From contig NZ_JAESIY010000005.1 in the NCBI RefSeq assembly GCF_016757215.1, positions 186,001-250,000 of the forward strand: a stretch of 64,000 nt of DNA. Reading direction: 5' to 3'. Below the pieces are notes generated by a model. It was not told the DNA's origin. It was given only the letters and a program-made list of their open reading frames with translations, and ran no database searches. Below, piece by piece: positions 36,089-45,371 of the stretch (position 1 is the first letter of the stretch; the number at the start of each line of letters is the position of its first letter). Made by a program: the position numbers and the translations under genes. This stretch comes from Fulvivirga sediminis. GTDB taxonomy: Bacteria; Bacteroidota; Bacteroidia; Cytophagales; Cyclobacteriaceae.

Positions 36089-37354
36089 TTAGAGTAGATA
36101 ATGAAAGAATTGAGGCTGATCATTTACATACTCAAACGTAATATTTTTACGCCCCATTCGATCCATTAATGGTTGTAAATCCTCTTTCCTTTTAAGCTCT
36201 ATACCTATTAGTGCAGGTCCTCTATCTCTGGCATTCTTTTTAGAGTATTCAAAGTGAGATATATCATCATCAGGCCCTAAAACATCTATGAGGAATTCTC
36301 TCAAGGCACCAGCTCTTTGAGGGAAATTGACTATAAAATAATGTTTAAGCCCCTCATAAAGCATAGACCGTTCTTTTATTTCCATAGTTCTGGTAATGTC
36401 ATTATTACTACCACTCACTACGCAAACCACATTTTTGCCTTTAATTTTATCTTTGAGTATTTCCAAAGCTGTAATAGCCAATGCACCAGCAGGCTCTACC
36501 ACTATGGCTTGCTCATTATAAAGTCTTAATATTTCACCACACACCAAACCTTCAGGAACGGTTATAACATCGTCTAAAAGCTCTTTGCAGATTTCAAAAG
36601 TAAGGTCTCCAACCTTTTTCACAGCTGCCCCATCTACAAACTTATCTATTTTGTCTAGTATGACTACTTTGCCCTGATCCAGAGAAGCACGCATAGACGG
36701 TGCCCCAGCTGGCTCTACACCTATTATGGTAGTAGATGGAGAGAGGGTTTTAAAATAACTGCTCATACCAGAGGCCAAGCCTCCTCCTCCTATAGGAAGG
36801 ATAAGATAATCAATAGGTTCGGTGCTATCTTCCAGTATTTCTTTACCTACAGTGGCTTGTCCTTCAATAATCTTTTCATCATCGAAAGGAGGAATAAACA
36901 TCACCTGATTTTCTTGGCAAAACTTAGATGCCTCCTCAAAAGCATCATCAAAAGTATCTCCTGTGAGCACCACTTTCACATACTCTTTCCCGAACATCTT
37001 CACCTGATTCACTTTTTGACTCGGCGTAGGGGTAGGCATAAAAATAGTGCCTTGAATTTGTTTTTTAGCACAAGCGAAAGCAACACCCTGAGCATGATTG
37101 CCAGCACTGGCGCAGGCCACACCATTGGTCAATAATTCAGGAGAAAGGCTTTCTATTTTATTATAAGCTCCTCTTATCTTATAAGATCGTACCACCTGAA
37201 GATCTTCCCTCTTAAGCATAATATTAGCGTTAAACCTATCAGAAAGAATAGGGTTAGGCATTAGAGGAGTACGAATGGCCACACCTTTTAAATTTTCTGC
37301 TGCTGCTAATATATTATCTATTGATATTCTTGCTTTGTTCACTTCCGGCTTCAT
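36089..37354 (-). CDS. ilvA: Threonine dehydratase (threonine ammonia-lyase)
   Basis: The 421-residue PLP enzyme has the Schiff-base lysine in VRSYKIRGAYNKI, the phosphate-cradle PIGGGGLASG and, from about residue 335, one ACT-like domain (HYFIVNFPQRAGALREFL). It converts threonine to 2-oxobutyrate, the isoleucine precursor. E. coli IlvA has about 514 residues and two such domains; this is the shorter form. It is the last gene of the block, after a hairpin that separates it from ilvC. Confidence 0.95.
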   Translation of the reverse strand: MKPEVNKARISIDNILAAAENLKGVAIRTPLMPNPILSDRFNANIMLKREDLQVVRSYKIRGAYNKIESLSPELLTNGVACASAGNHAQGVAFACAKKQIQGTIFMPTPTPSQKVNQVKMFGKEYVKVVLTGDTFDDAFEEASKFCQENQVMFIPPFDDEKIIEGQATVGKEILEDSTEPIDYLILPIGGGGLASGMSSYFKTLSPSTTIIGVEPAGAPSMRASLDQGKVVILDKIDKFVDGAAVKKVGDLTFEICKELLDDVITVPEGLVCGEILRLYNEQAIVVEPAGALAITALEILKDKIKGKNVVCVVSGSNNDITRTMEIKERSMLYEGLKHYFIVNFPQRAGALREFLIDVLGPDDDISHFEYSKKNARDRGPALIGIELKRKEDLQPLMDRMGRKNITFEYVNDQPQFFHYLL

Positions 37355-37381
37355 GATCTTATTAAAAAAGTTGTTATAAAA

Positions 37382-37410
37382 TAACAGGCAGTCACAAAAT
37401 GACTGCCTGC
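37382..37410 (-). terminator. Hairpin between ilvC and ilvA
   Basis: CAGGCAGTCA (37385-37394) pairs perfectly with TGACTGCCTG (37400-37409). On the minus strand it is followed by TTATTTTAT, a modest U-tract. It may lower expression of ilvA relative to the upstream genes. Confidence 0.7.
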
Positions 37411-37428
37411 TACCTAAAGTTGTTTTTA

Positions 37429-38475
37429 TTAGTTATTCTCAGGTCTGAGCTTTCTCACTTCTGAACCTGCTTGCCACATTTCAGAATCCCTAAGCTCCTT
37501 AAGCTCTACTTCTAACTTCTCTCTATAGTCTGACTTGCTATTGCTATCTATTGATCTCTGTGCTTCATTACCTGCTGCTACTTCTTTGTATAGCTCCTCA
37601 AATACAGGCTTAGACGCATCACGGAATTTCTTCCACCAGTCTAAAGCTCCTCTTTGGGCAGTAGTAGAACAGTTAGCATACATCCAGTCCATTCCATTTT
37701 CTGCTACTAAAGGCATAAGAGACTGAGTAAGTTCTTCTACTGTTTCATTAAAAGCCTCAGAAGGAGAGTGACCATTAGCTCTTAGTACATCATACTGAGC
37801 AGCAAATATACCTTGGATAGCTCCCATAAGCGTACCACGCTCGCCTGTAAGATCTGAGTATACTTCTTTTTTGAAATCGGTAGGGAAGAGATATCCTGAA
37901 CCTACACCTATGCCTAAAGACACCACTCTGTCTTTTGCTTTACCTGTAGCATCCTGAAATATAGCATAGCTTGAGTTTAGCCCTCTGCCTTCAAGGAACA
38001 TTCTTCTTAATGAAGTACCTGATCCCTTAGGCGCCACCAAAATAACATCTATATCTTCCGGCGGAACAATACCTGTTCTCTCTTTATAAGTAATTCCAAA
38101 GCCGTGAGAAAAATAAAGCGCCTTTCCTGCAGTAAGATGCTTTTTCACTGTTGGCCACAAACTAATCTGGCCGGCATCAGATAACAGATATTGAATGATA
38201 GTTCCTTTTTCGCAAGCCTCCTCTATTTCGAAAAGAGTTTCACCAGGCACCCAACCATCAGAAACGGCTTTATCCCAGGTTTTAGATTCTTTTCTTTGTC
38301 CAATAATAACATTAAAGCCATTATCTCTAAGGTTAAGCGCCTGACCTGGGCCTTGCACTCCATATCCAATAATTGCTATAGTCTCTTCTTTTAATGTATC
38401 TTGAGCTTTTGCCAATGGGAATTCCTCACGGGTCACCACCTCTTCTGTCACTCCGCCAAAATTAATTTTTGCCAT
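37429..38475 (-). CDS. ilvC: Ketol-acid reductoisomerase
   Basis: The 348-residue enzyme has the NADPH fold GYGVQGPGQALNLRDNGF, LVAPKGSGTSLRR and the metal-binding DLTGERGTLMGAIQG helix. It carries out the isomerisation and reduction step for valine and isoleucine synthesis. Length fits the short type rather than the approximately 490-residue enterobacterial type. It lies 24 bp after ilvN. Confidence 0.96.
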   Translation of the reverse strand: MAKINFGGVTEEVVTREEFPLAKAQDTLKEETIAIIGYGVQGPGQALNLRDNGFNVIIGQRKESKTWDKAVSDGWVPGETLFEIEEACEKGTIIQYLLSDAGQISLWPTVKKHLTAGKALYFSHGFGITYKERTGIVPPEDIDVILVAPKGSGTSLRRMFLEGRGLNSSYAIFQDATGKAKDRVVSLGIGVGSGYLFPTDFKKEVYSDLTGERGTLMGAIQGIFAAQYDVLRANGHSPSEAFNETVEELTQSLMPLVAENGMDWMYANCSTTAQRGALDWWKKFRDASKPVFEELYKEVAAGNEAQRSIDSNSKSDYREKLEVELKELRDSEMWQAGSEVRKLRPENN

Positions 38476-38499
38476 GTTCTAGTTAATTAGTTATTTGTA

Positions 38500-39051
38500 T
38501 TAAAAATTGTCTGTTATAATTTCTTTCGAATGTGTCTCCAATGCCTCTAGGTAGCTTTTGAAAGTACTCATTTGGTTCGATAATGATACCCTTCCAGACC
38601 TCACAAATCCATGCAAACCAAAAGGATACAGCTCATCAAAAAGCTTATGAGTTTCTTCCTTAGTACCTGTTTTTTCTATGATTATGAAACCATTAAGCAT
38701 CTCCTTCACAAAGGCATTATTATCTCTTACCACCTTGTGAAGCTTTTCCAAATCAAGATCATCTTCTCTTTTGATTTTGTACAAAGCGATTTCGCTATGT
38801 ATGGTCTCAGCATCAGTAAAACAGTAAGCTTTTAACACTTCTACCTGCTTTTCTATTTGCTTCACTACTTTCCTGGTTTTCTCTTCTGTATCCTCTATCA
38901 CTATTGTGAAGCGGTGAATACCAGGATACTCTGACTCTGAAGTAGTAAGACTCTCGATATTGATATGTCTTTGGGTAAACTGAGCAGAAATACGATTCAG
39001 TAACCCTATTTTATTCTCTGTAAATACTACTATGGTGTATGACTGTTTCAC
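38500..39051 (-). CDS. ilvN: Acetolactate synthase small (regulatory) subunit
   Basis: The 183-residue protein opens with an ACT domain (YTIVVFTENKIGLLNRISAQF...) and has the GFVRSGRVSL segment near the C-terminus. Small subunits bind valine and modulate IlvB. The gene follows ilvB by 17 bp and precedes ilvC by 24 bp. It could equally be named ilvH. Confidence 0.92.
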   Translation of the reverse strand: MKQSYTIVVFTENKIGLLNRISAQFTQRHINIESLTTSESEYPGIHRFTIVIEDTEEKTRKVVKQIEKQVEVLKAYCFTDAETIHSEIALYKIKREDDLDLEKLHKVVRDNNAFVKEMLNGFIIIEKTGTKEETHKLFDELYPFGLHGFVRSGRVSLSNQMSTFKSYLEALETHSKEIITDNF

Positions 39052-39068
39052 TTTATTATTATTTATGG

Positions 39069-40802
39069 TTACTCTAATCTGATATCCTCCACACTAGCAC
39101 CAGTTGGCACCATTGGGAACACGTTATCTTCTTTTTCTATCATCACTTCCAGCAAGTATGATCCTTCGTAATCCATCATCGTTTTTAGTGCTTCATCCAG
39201 CTTGCTTCTATCACTTACGGTGCTAGCTTCCACACCAAAACCTTTACTTATAGCCACAAAATCAGGATTGGTAAGTTCGGTAGACGAATACCTTTTATCA
39301 AAAAACAACTGCTGCCACTGGCGAACCATTCCTAAAAACTGGTTATTAAGAATAATGATTTTCACAGCAGCTTCTGTTTGGCTAATGGTGCCGAGCTCCT
39401 GAATAGTCATTTGAAAACCTCCGTCTCCAATAATAGCTATTACTTCTCTTTCAGGCGCTCCCAGCTTTGCTCCTAAGGCCGCTGGCAAACAGAAGCCCAT
39501 GGTGCCCAATCCACCTGAAGTAACGTTGCTTTTAGACTTTTTGAAGGTAGCATATCTACAAGCCACCATCTGATGCTGACCTACATCTGTAACTATTACA
39601 GCTTCACTATCAGTTAGGTCATTCACTCTTCTCACCACTTCGCCCATAGTAAGTCCGGGCTTAGTAGGATTAAGTTCTTTCTCTATTACTTTTTCAAATT
39701 CTATGGCCTTATACTCATCAAACTTTTTACGCCATGCTTCGTGCTTATTCTCCTTACACATGGTGTTGAGCACCTGCAATAGATCCTTAGCATGTCCTAG
39801 CAGAGCTATGTCTGACTTCACATTTTTGTCTATCTCGGCAGGGTCTATTTCCAAGTGAATAACCTTGGCCTGCTTAGCATAACGATTCAAATCTCCAGTA
39901 ACCCTGTCATCGAAGCGCATGCCTATGGCTATAAGCACGTCACATTCATTGGTAAGTACATTAGGCCCATAATTTCCATGCATGCCCAGCATACCTACAT
40001 TTAAAGGATGGTCGGTAGGCAAAGCAGATAAACCTAGCAATGTCCATGCAGCAGGTATACCTGTTTTTTCTACAAATTCTTTAAACTCATCTTCAGCATT
40101 GGCCAATATAACACCTTGTCCAAAAAGGATATAGGGCTTTTTCGCCTGATTGATCAGAGCGGCAGCTTTTTCAATTTCATCATAATCTATAGCAGGATTA
40201 GGAACATAACTTCTAAAACCCGTGCAGTGCTTATAGGTAAAATCAAAAGAAGCCACTTGAGCATCCTTAGTGATATCTATGAGTACAGGACCAGGTCTAC
40301 CAGAGGTAGCAATATAAAAGGCCTTAGCTATTGCTCCGGGTATATCTTCAGCTTTAGTTACCTGAATGTTCCATTTAGTTACAGGCATAGAAATGCTCAT
40401 AATATCAGTTTCCTGAAAAGCATCTGTACCCAGTAATGGAGAGGCCACCTGCCCGGTAATGCATACCAGAGGCGTGCTATCTATTTTGGCATCTGCCAGA
40501 CCAGTGATAAGGTTAGTGGCTCCTGGCCCTGAAGTAGCAAATACTACTCCTGGCTTACCGGTTACCCTGGCCATTCCTTGCGCCGCATGTATTGCGCCCT
40601 GTTCATGACGCGTCATTACATGCTTAAGCTCTTTCTGAAAGTGATAAAGAGCATCATATGTTGGCATTATGGCACCTCCTGGATAACCAAACACAGTGCC
40701 GACATCTTCTGCTAGAAGCGATCTGATTATTGCCTCAGATCCACTTATATTCTTTTTGGAAATTTCTTCGTTCTCACCAACTGTTTTGGTTAATGTATCC
40801 AT
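39069..40802 (-). CDS. ilvB: Acetolactate synthase large (catalytic) subunit
   Basis: The 577-residue ThDP enzyme has the catalytic glutamate in TRHEQGAIHAAQG, the FAD-binding middle domain, and the ThDP/Mg motif GDGGFQMTIQELG...NNQFLG. It condenses pyruvate (or 2-oxobutyrate) to acetolactate (or acetohydroxybutyrate). It starts 2 bp after the ilvD stop and is followed by its small subunit, so the two are made together. Confidence 0.96.
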   Translation of the reverse strand: MDTLTKTVGENEEISKKNISGSEAIIRSLLAEDVGTVFGYPGGAIMPTYDALYHFQKELKHVMTRHEQGAIHAAQGMARVTGKPGVVFATSGPGATNLITGLADAKIDSTPLVCITGQVASPLLGTDAFQETDIMSISMPVTKWNIQVTKAEDIPGAIAKAFYIATSGRPGPVLIDITKDAQVASFDFTYKHCTGFRSYVPNPAIDYDEIEKAAALINQAKKPYILFGQGVILANAEDEFKEFVEKTGIPAAWTLLGLSALPTDHPLNVGMLGMHGNYGPNVLTNECDVLIAIGMRFDDRVTGDLNRYAKQAKVIHLEIDPAEIDKNVKSDIALLGHAKDLLQVLNTMCKENKHEAWRKKFDEYKAIEFEKVIEKELNPTKPGLTMGEVVRRVNDLTDSEAVIVTDVGQHQMVACRYATFKKSKSNVTSGGLGTMGFCLPAALGAKLGAPEREVIAIIGDGGFQMTIQELGTISQTEAAVKIIILNNQFLGMVRQWQQLFFDKRYSSTELTNPDFVAISKGFGVEASTVSDRSKLDEALKTMMDYEGSYLLEVMIEKEDNVFPMVPTGASVEDIRLE

Positions 40803-40804
40803 AA

Positions 40805-42484
40805 TTAAAGATCAGTTATACACCCTAAAGATGCAGATGAAACACTTTTTGAATATTTATATAATACTCCACTAGTCTTTTTCAATGGTGGAGCTATCCA
40901 TTTTTCTTTTCTGGCTTTCATAGTTTCCTCATCTACCAGCACCTCTATGGTATCGTTGGTAGCATCTATGCGGATAATGTCTCCATTTTCTACTAAAGCA
41001 ATCGGGCCTCCATCCTGGGCCTCAGGAGTGATATGGCCTACTACGAAACCGTGTGTACCCCCAGAGAATCTACCGTCAGTTATCAATGCAACAGACTTAC
41101 CCAAACCTGCTCCCATGATAGCTGCTGTAGGCTTCAACATTTCCGGCATGCCGGGGCCGCCTTTAGGCCCTTCATAACGGATCACCACCACTTCACCAGC
41201 TTTCACTTCTCCGTTACTTATCCCGTCATTAGCATCATATTCACTATCAAAAATGTGTGCTGGTCCTTCAAATACTTCTCCTTCTTTACCTGTAATTTTG
41301 GCCACACCTCCATCAGGAGCCAGATTCCCTCTCAAAATCCTGATGTGTCCTGTTTTTTTAATAGGGTCAGAGAACGGCTTAATAATATCCTGTTCCTCTG
41401 GCAAACCAGGTAATTCTTCTAAGTTTTCTGCTAAAGTTTTACCTGTCACAGTCATGCAGCTACCATCGATAATACCTTCTTTGAGCATCAGTTTCATTAC
41501 AGCTGGCACACCTCCATGCTTATGCAAGTCTTCCATAAGATACTTACCACTTGGCTTTAGATCTGCCAGGAATGGGGTGCTATTACCTATTTTCTGAAAA
41601 TCATTTATATCAAAATCAATTTCAAAGGCCTTAGCTATAGCCAGCAAGTGCAATACAGCATTAGTAGATCCTCCGAGCACTGTAACCAGCTTTACCGCAT
41701 TTTCAAAAGACTTTCGAGTAACAATATCACGAGGTTTCAAATCCAGCTCTATCAGCTTTTTCATAGCTGCCCCTATTCGAGAGCACTCCTCGTCTTTTTC
41801 TCCACTAGTAGCCGGATTAGAGGAACCATAAGGCAAGCTCATGCCTAGCATTTCTATGGCAGAAGCAATAGTATTAGCAGTATACATACCTCCACAAGCT
41901 CCTGCTCCGGGGCATGCATTATGTACGACTCCGCTGAAATCTTCTTCAGAGATAGATCCTGCTATTTTTTGACCAAGCGCTTCAAAAGCACTTACCACAT
42001 CCAATTTCTTGTCTTTATAACATCCGGGAGCAATTGTTCCTCCATATATCAGTATCCCCGGTCTGTTTAATCGGCCCATAGCAATCATTGCTCCGGGCAT
42101 ATTTTTATCACACCCTACTACCGTTACCACGCCATCGTACGATTGTGCATTAACCACTACCTCAATAGAATCTGCGATAATGTCTCTTGAAGGCAAACTG
42201 TATCTCATACCCGGTGTACCCATAGAAATACCGTCACTTACACCTATAGTATTAAAAATAAGGCCTATGAGCTCTTCTTTATTGATACTTTCTTTAGCCA
42301 CTTTAGCTAAATCATTGAGATGCATGTTGCAAGGGTTGCCTTCATACCCAGTGCTTACCACACCTATTTGAGGCTTTTTAAGATCTTCATCTGATAACCC
42401 TATGGCATGCAGCATAGCCTGAGCGGCTGGCTGTGTAGGGTCTTGTGTTACTGCTTTGCTGTATTTATTAAGATTTTCTGACAT
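40805..42484 (-). CDS. ilvD: Dihydroxy-acid dehydratase
   Basis: The 559-residue iron-sulfur enzyme has cluster-cysteine motifs GCDKNMPG and [15 protein letters not shown], and GGPGMPEML with [16 protein letters not shown] near the C-terminus. It makes the 2-keto acid precursors of valine and isoleucine. It starts 4 bp after the ilvE stop, within the tight ilvE-D-B-N-C run. Confidence 0.97.
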   Translation of the reverse strand: MSENLNKYSKAVTQDPTQPAAQAMLHAIGLSDEDLKKPQIGVVSTGYEGNPCNMHLNDLAKVAKESINKEELIGLIFNTIGVSDGISMGTPGMRYSLPSRDIIADSIEVVVNAQSYDGVVTVVGCDKNMPGAMIAMGRLNRPGILIYGGTIAPGCYKDKKLDVVSAFEALGQKIAGSISEEDFSGVVHNACPGAGACGGMYTANTIASAIEMLGMSLPYGSSNPATSGEKDEECSRIGAAMKKLIELDLKPRDIVTRKSFENAVKLVTVLGGSTNAVLHLLAIAKAFEIDFDINDFQKIGNSTPFLADLKPSGKYLMEDLHKHGGVPAVMKLMLKEGIIDGSCMTVTGKTLAENLEELPGLPEEQDIIKPFSDPIKKTGHIRILRGNLAPDGGVAKITGKEGEVFEGPAHIFDSEYDANDGISNGEVKAGEVVVIRYEGPKGGPGMPEMLKPTAAIMGAGLGKSVALITDGRFSGGTHGFVVGHITPEAQDGGPIALVENGDIIRIDATNDTIEVLVDEETMKARKEKWIAPPLKKTSGVLYKYSKSVSSASLGCITDL

Positions 42485-42488
42485 TTAT

Positions 42489-43379
42489 CTATACAATTGT
42501 AAGTCCTTGATATTCATTATGCTGCACTTTATTACGGTACATCATGTATAAACTATTACTGGCTGATTCATCCCAATTACCTTTAAATTTCTCACCATTA
42601 ATAGCTCCTATGGGCGTTATTTCTACCGCTGTACCCGCGAAAAATGCATTATCAGCATCATATACTTCTTCTGGTGTAAAATGCTTTTCTATTACTCTTA
42701 TTTCCAGCTCCTTAGCTAGCTCCATAATAGTGGCTCTGGTTATACCTGGTAAAATATTTCCGGCAGGAGGAGTGTATAAAACGCCGTCTTTTTCAAAAAA
42801 AACGTTAGCCCCAGGCCCCTGAGCTACATTGCCATGTATATCTAATAACAAAGCCTCATCATAGCCTAGCTTTTTAGCTTCAGTGGTAGCCAATACAGAG
42901 TTTGTATAATGCCCTACCACTTTGGCTTCCATAACACAAGACTTAGGGTTGGGTCTTTGATAAGAAGAGATCATTACATTTAACGGCCCATTTCCCAGAT
43001 ACTTAGCCCACTCCCAAGCTCCTATAAACACGTTAGTTTCCGAGGCCGGAGTAAGTGCCATATTCATCCCCTGATAAACTAATGGTCTTATATAGGCATC
43101 CGTAAGGTTATTTTTATCCAACAACTCATAGGTGATACTCACCAGTTCTTCTATCGAATAAGGCAGCTCTATGTGCATTTTAGCGGCCGAATATAGCAAA
43201 CGGTCATAATGTTCTTTGGCTCTAAATATGTTGCAGCCATTCACATTCTTATATGATCTAATACCTTCAAACACACCTATTCCATAGTGTAGTGTTTGGT
43301 TATACATGGTGGCAGAGGCGTCTTTAGCCTTTAGCCATTTGCCATTTTGAAAGACGATAGTATCGTTGTTGTAGTACAT
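42489..43379 (-). CDS. ilvE: Branched-chain amino acid aminotransferase
   Basis: The 296-residue fold-type IV PLP enzyme has YGIGVFEGIRSY, the PLP-lysine region EAKVVGHYTNSVLATTEAKKLGYDEAL split by normal family spacing, and GNILPGITRATIMELA. It is the final transamination step for Leu, Ile and Val. It is the first gene after the leader-peptide attenuator and so should be directly controlled by it. Confidence 0.95.
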   Translation of the reverse strand: MYYNNDTIVFQNGKWLKAKDASATMYNQTLHYGIGVFEGIRSYKNVNGCNIFRAKEHYDRLLYSAAKMHIELPYSIEELVSITYELLDKNNLTDAYIRPLVYQGMNMALTPASETNVFIGAWEWAKYLGNGPLNVMISSYQRPNPKSCVMEAKVVGHYTNSVLATTEAKKLGYDEALLLDIHGNVAQGPGANVFFEKDGVLYTPPAGNILPGITRATIMELAKELEIRVIEKHFTPEEVYDADNAFFAGTAVEITPIGAINGEKFKGNWDESASNSLYMMYRNKVQHNEYQGLTIV

Positions 43380-43397
43380 GGCTTTTAAATTTTAATC

Positions 43398-43433
43398 ATA
43401 AAAAAAGCGCCAACCCTCGGTAGGATTGGCGCT
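43398..43433 (-). terminator. Attenuator terminator upstream of ilvE
   Basis: AGCGCCAA (43406-43413) pairs with TTGGCGCT (43426-43433), extended by an inner CC/GG pair, and followed on the minus strand by a run of T residues. It lies between the leader peptide stop (43458) and ilvE, which is where an attenuator terminator is expected. Confidence 0.88.
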
Positions 43434-43457
43434 CTATAAAATTTTATAGACATAGCA

Positions 43458-43529
43458 TCACCAATCCCTCATGGTTCTCACCACGACGCTAATAATAATC
43501 AGGGAAATATTGATGTTTACGCTTTTCAT
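43458..43529 (-). CDS. Branched-chain leader peptide (ilv attenuator)
   Basis: A 23-codon ORF encodes MKSVNINISLIIISVVVRTM followed by RDW and a TGA. The middle ten residues are almost all Ile, Leu and Val (I-S-L-I-I-I-S-V-V-V), the three end products of the operon. When these charged tRNAs are scarce, a ribosome stalled here would block the terminator hairpin 25 bp downstream. Too short for routine gene calling. A -7-like TAGCTTTA (43545-43552, minus strand) upstream may be the promoter. Confidence 0.85.
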   Translation of the reverse strand: MKSVNINISLIIISVVVRTMRDW

Positions 43530-43607
43530 TGTCGCTCTTTGTTTTAAAGCTAACTAAATAGTTTTTGAAATAATAGGGCTGTGGTATGTTTTTTTCCATG
43601 GCCATGG

Positions 43608-44684
43608 CTACACGGCTAACATTTCCTTGATATAAGCAGCCACCTTATCTCCTACCTCTTCCGTTCCTACTGGGTTTTCTCTATCTATATCTTCAGTAAC
43701 AAAACCATCATCCACCGCCTTAAGCACGGCATCTTGAATGGCTTTACTCTCCTCCACTAAACCAAATGAATACTCTAAAAGCATGGCTGCTGAAAGAATA
43801 GCACCGAAAGGATTAGCTATATCTTTACCTGCCGCCTGTGGGTAAGAACCGTGAATGGGTTCAAAAAGGCTTTGTGCTGTACCTATTGATGCTGAAGGCA
43901 GCATACCTAAAGACCCCGCAATAACAGAGGCCTCATCGGTAATGATATCTCCGAACATATTTTCTGTAAGCACCACATCAAAATCTTTAGGATTTTGGAT
44001 GATTTTCATGGCTGCATTATCTACAAACATAAAATCTAATTGTATGTCTGGATAATCAGAAGCCATTTCTTGAACGGTTTCTCTCCAAAGTCTGGAAGTT
44101 GCCAAAACATTAGCCTTATCTACCAAAGTAACTTTCTTGCCTCTGTTACCAGCTGCCTGAAAAGCCAGCTTAGCGATCCTGGTGATTTCTTCTTTGCTAT
44201 AATTACAAGTGTCGAAAGCCTGGTTGCCATCTTCTGATCTTCCTCTGGGCTGACCGAAGTAGATACCCCCTGTTAGCTCCCTGAACACTACGAAATCAGT
44301 ACCTTGAATAATGCTCTCTTTTAAGGGCGATTTAGAAAGCAGGGCATCATAACTTTTTACTGGCCTCACGTTAGCAAAAAGATTAAGCTTTTTACGCATA
44401 GCCAATAATCCCTGCTCTGGCCTCACTTTAGCCTTCGGATCATTATCATATTTAGGATGGCCGATAGCACCAAATAATATGGCATCTGCAGCACGGCAAA
44501 CATCTTCAGTCTGCTGAGGAAAAGGATCGCCTGTAGCATCTATAGCCGCAGCACCCACATGAGCTTCTGTGTAAGTAAACTCATGGCCAAAGGCCTCCTC
44601 TATAGATTTTAGTGACTTTAATGCCTGCTTTGTAACTTCAGGACCTATCCCATCACCAGGCAATATTGCTATTTTTTTCTTCAT
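43608..44684 (-). CDS. leuB: 3-isopropylmalate dehydrogenase
   Basis: The 358-residue NAD-dependent enzyme has LPGDGIGPEVTKQALK at the start, FRELTGGIYFGQPRG, VDKANVLATSRLWRE and DNAAMKIIQNP with the DVVLTENMFGDIITDEAS metal/NAD region. It oxidises and decarboxylates 3-isopropylmalate to 2-oxoisocaproate for leucine. It follows the leuD hairpin and is followed by the ilv attenuator. Confidence 0.96.
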   Translation of the reverse strand: MKKKIAILPGDGIGPEVTKQALKSLKSIEEAFGHEFTYTEAHVGAAAIDATGDPFPQQTEDVCRAADAILFGAIGHPKYDNDPKAKVRPEQGLLAMRKKLNLFANVRPVKSYDALLSKSPLKESIIQGTDFVVFRELTGGIYFGQPRGRSEDGNQAFDTCNYSKEEITRIAKLAFQAAGNRGKKVTLVDKANVLATSRLWRETVQEMASDYPDIQLDFMFVDNAAMKIIQNPKDFDVVLTENMFGDIITDEASVIAGSLGMLPSASIGTAQSLFEPIHGSYPQAAGKDIANPFGAILSAAMLLEYSFGLVEESKAIQDAVLKAVDDGFVTEDIDRENPVGTEEVGDKVAAYIKEMLAV

Positions 44685-44704
44685 TCTTATATTTTGCTAA
44701 AAGG

Positions 44705-44759
44705 AACAATCCTCGGAAGTAGGGTAACCTAAACCGGATAAACCTACGAGAGGATTGTT
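44705..44759 (-). other. Structured RNA element between leuD and leuB
   Basis: AACAATCCTC (44705-44714) pairs perfectly with GAGGATTGTT (44750-44759), and a second inner stem GTAGG/CCTAC (44719-44723 with 44743-44747) encloses an 18-base loop. On the minus strand it is followed by CCTTTTAG, a poor U-tract. It may be a processing or attenuation element for leuB. Confidence 0.6.
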
Positions 44760-44769
44760 TCACCCATCA

Positions 44770-45363
44770 TTATTTCATTATACTATCAGATTCATAAGCC
44801 TTCACCTTATCAAGGTTACTCAGCAGAAAATCTATATCATCAAAGCCATTTTTAAGGCAGTGCTTTTTGTAAGGGTTAATTTCAAACTCTTCACTGATAT
44901 CTGATCCTACCAATGTTACGGTTTGAGTATCTAGGTCTACTTTCACTTCTGTATTAGGATCAGCATCTATGGCATCAAAAAGCTTTTCTGAAAATTCATC
45001 TGAAACCTGAACAGGCAGCAAGCCGTTATTCAGAGCGTTATTCTTAAAAATATCTGCAAAAAAGCTGCTTACCACTACTTTGAAACCGTAGTCATAAATA
45101 GCCCATGCAGCGTGTTCTCTGCTAGAACCACATCCAAAATTCTTTCCTGCTACCAGCACTTTCCCTGAATATGTATCTTTATTCAAGACAAAATCTGCAT
45201 TAGCATTTCCTTTGTCATCATAGCGCCAGTCGCAAAAAAGGTTCTCACCAAAGCCTTCTCTGGTAGTAGCTTTAAGAAACCTGGCAGGTATAATTTGGTC
45301 AGTATCTATATCCTGAAAAGGAATAGGAACGCAAGTTGATATTAATGTATCGAATTTATCCAT
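44770..45363 (-). CDS. leuD: 3-isopropylmalate dehydratase small subunit
   Basis: The 197-residue subunit has [16 protein letters not shown] near the start and [17 protein letters not shown], the classical LeuD signature. It forms the swivel domain of isopropylmalate isomerase with LeuC. It lies 8 bp after leuC; a hairpin follows it before leuB. Confidence 0.96.
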   Translation of the reverse strand: MDKFDTLISTCVPIPFQDIDTDQIIPARFLKATTREGFGENLFCDWRYDDKGNANADFVLNKDTYSGKVLVAGKNFGCGSSREHAAWAIYDYGFKVVVSSFFADIFKNNALNNGLLPVQVSDEFSEKLFDAIDADPNTEVKVDLDTQTVTLVGSDISEEFEINPYKKHCLKNGFDDIDFLLSNLDKVKAYESDSIMK

Positions 45364-45371
45364 CTGTAATT

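Noticed and set aside
41033-41597. Overlapping plus-strand ORFs of 114-126 codons within ilvD
   Set aside because: Shadows of the conserved IlvD coding strand.
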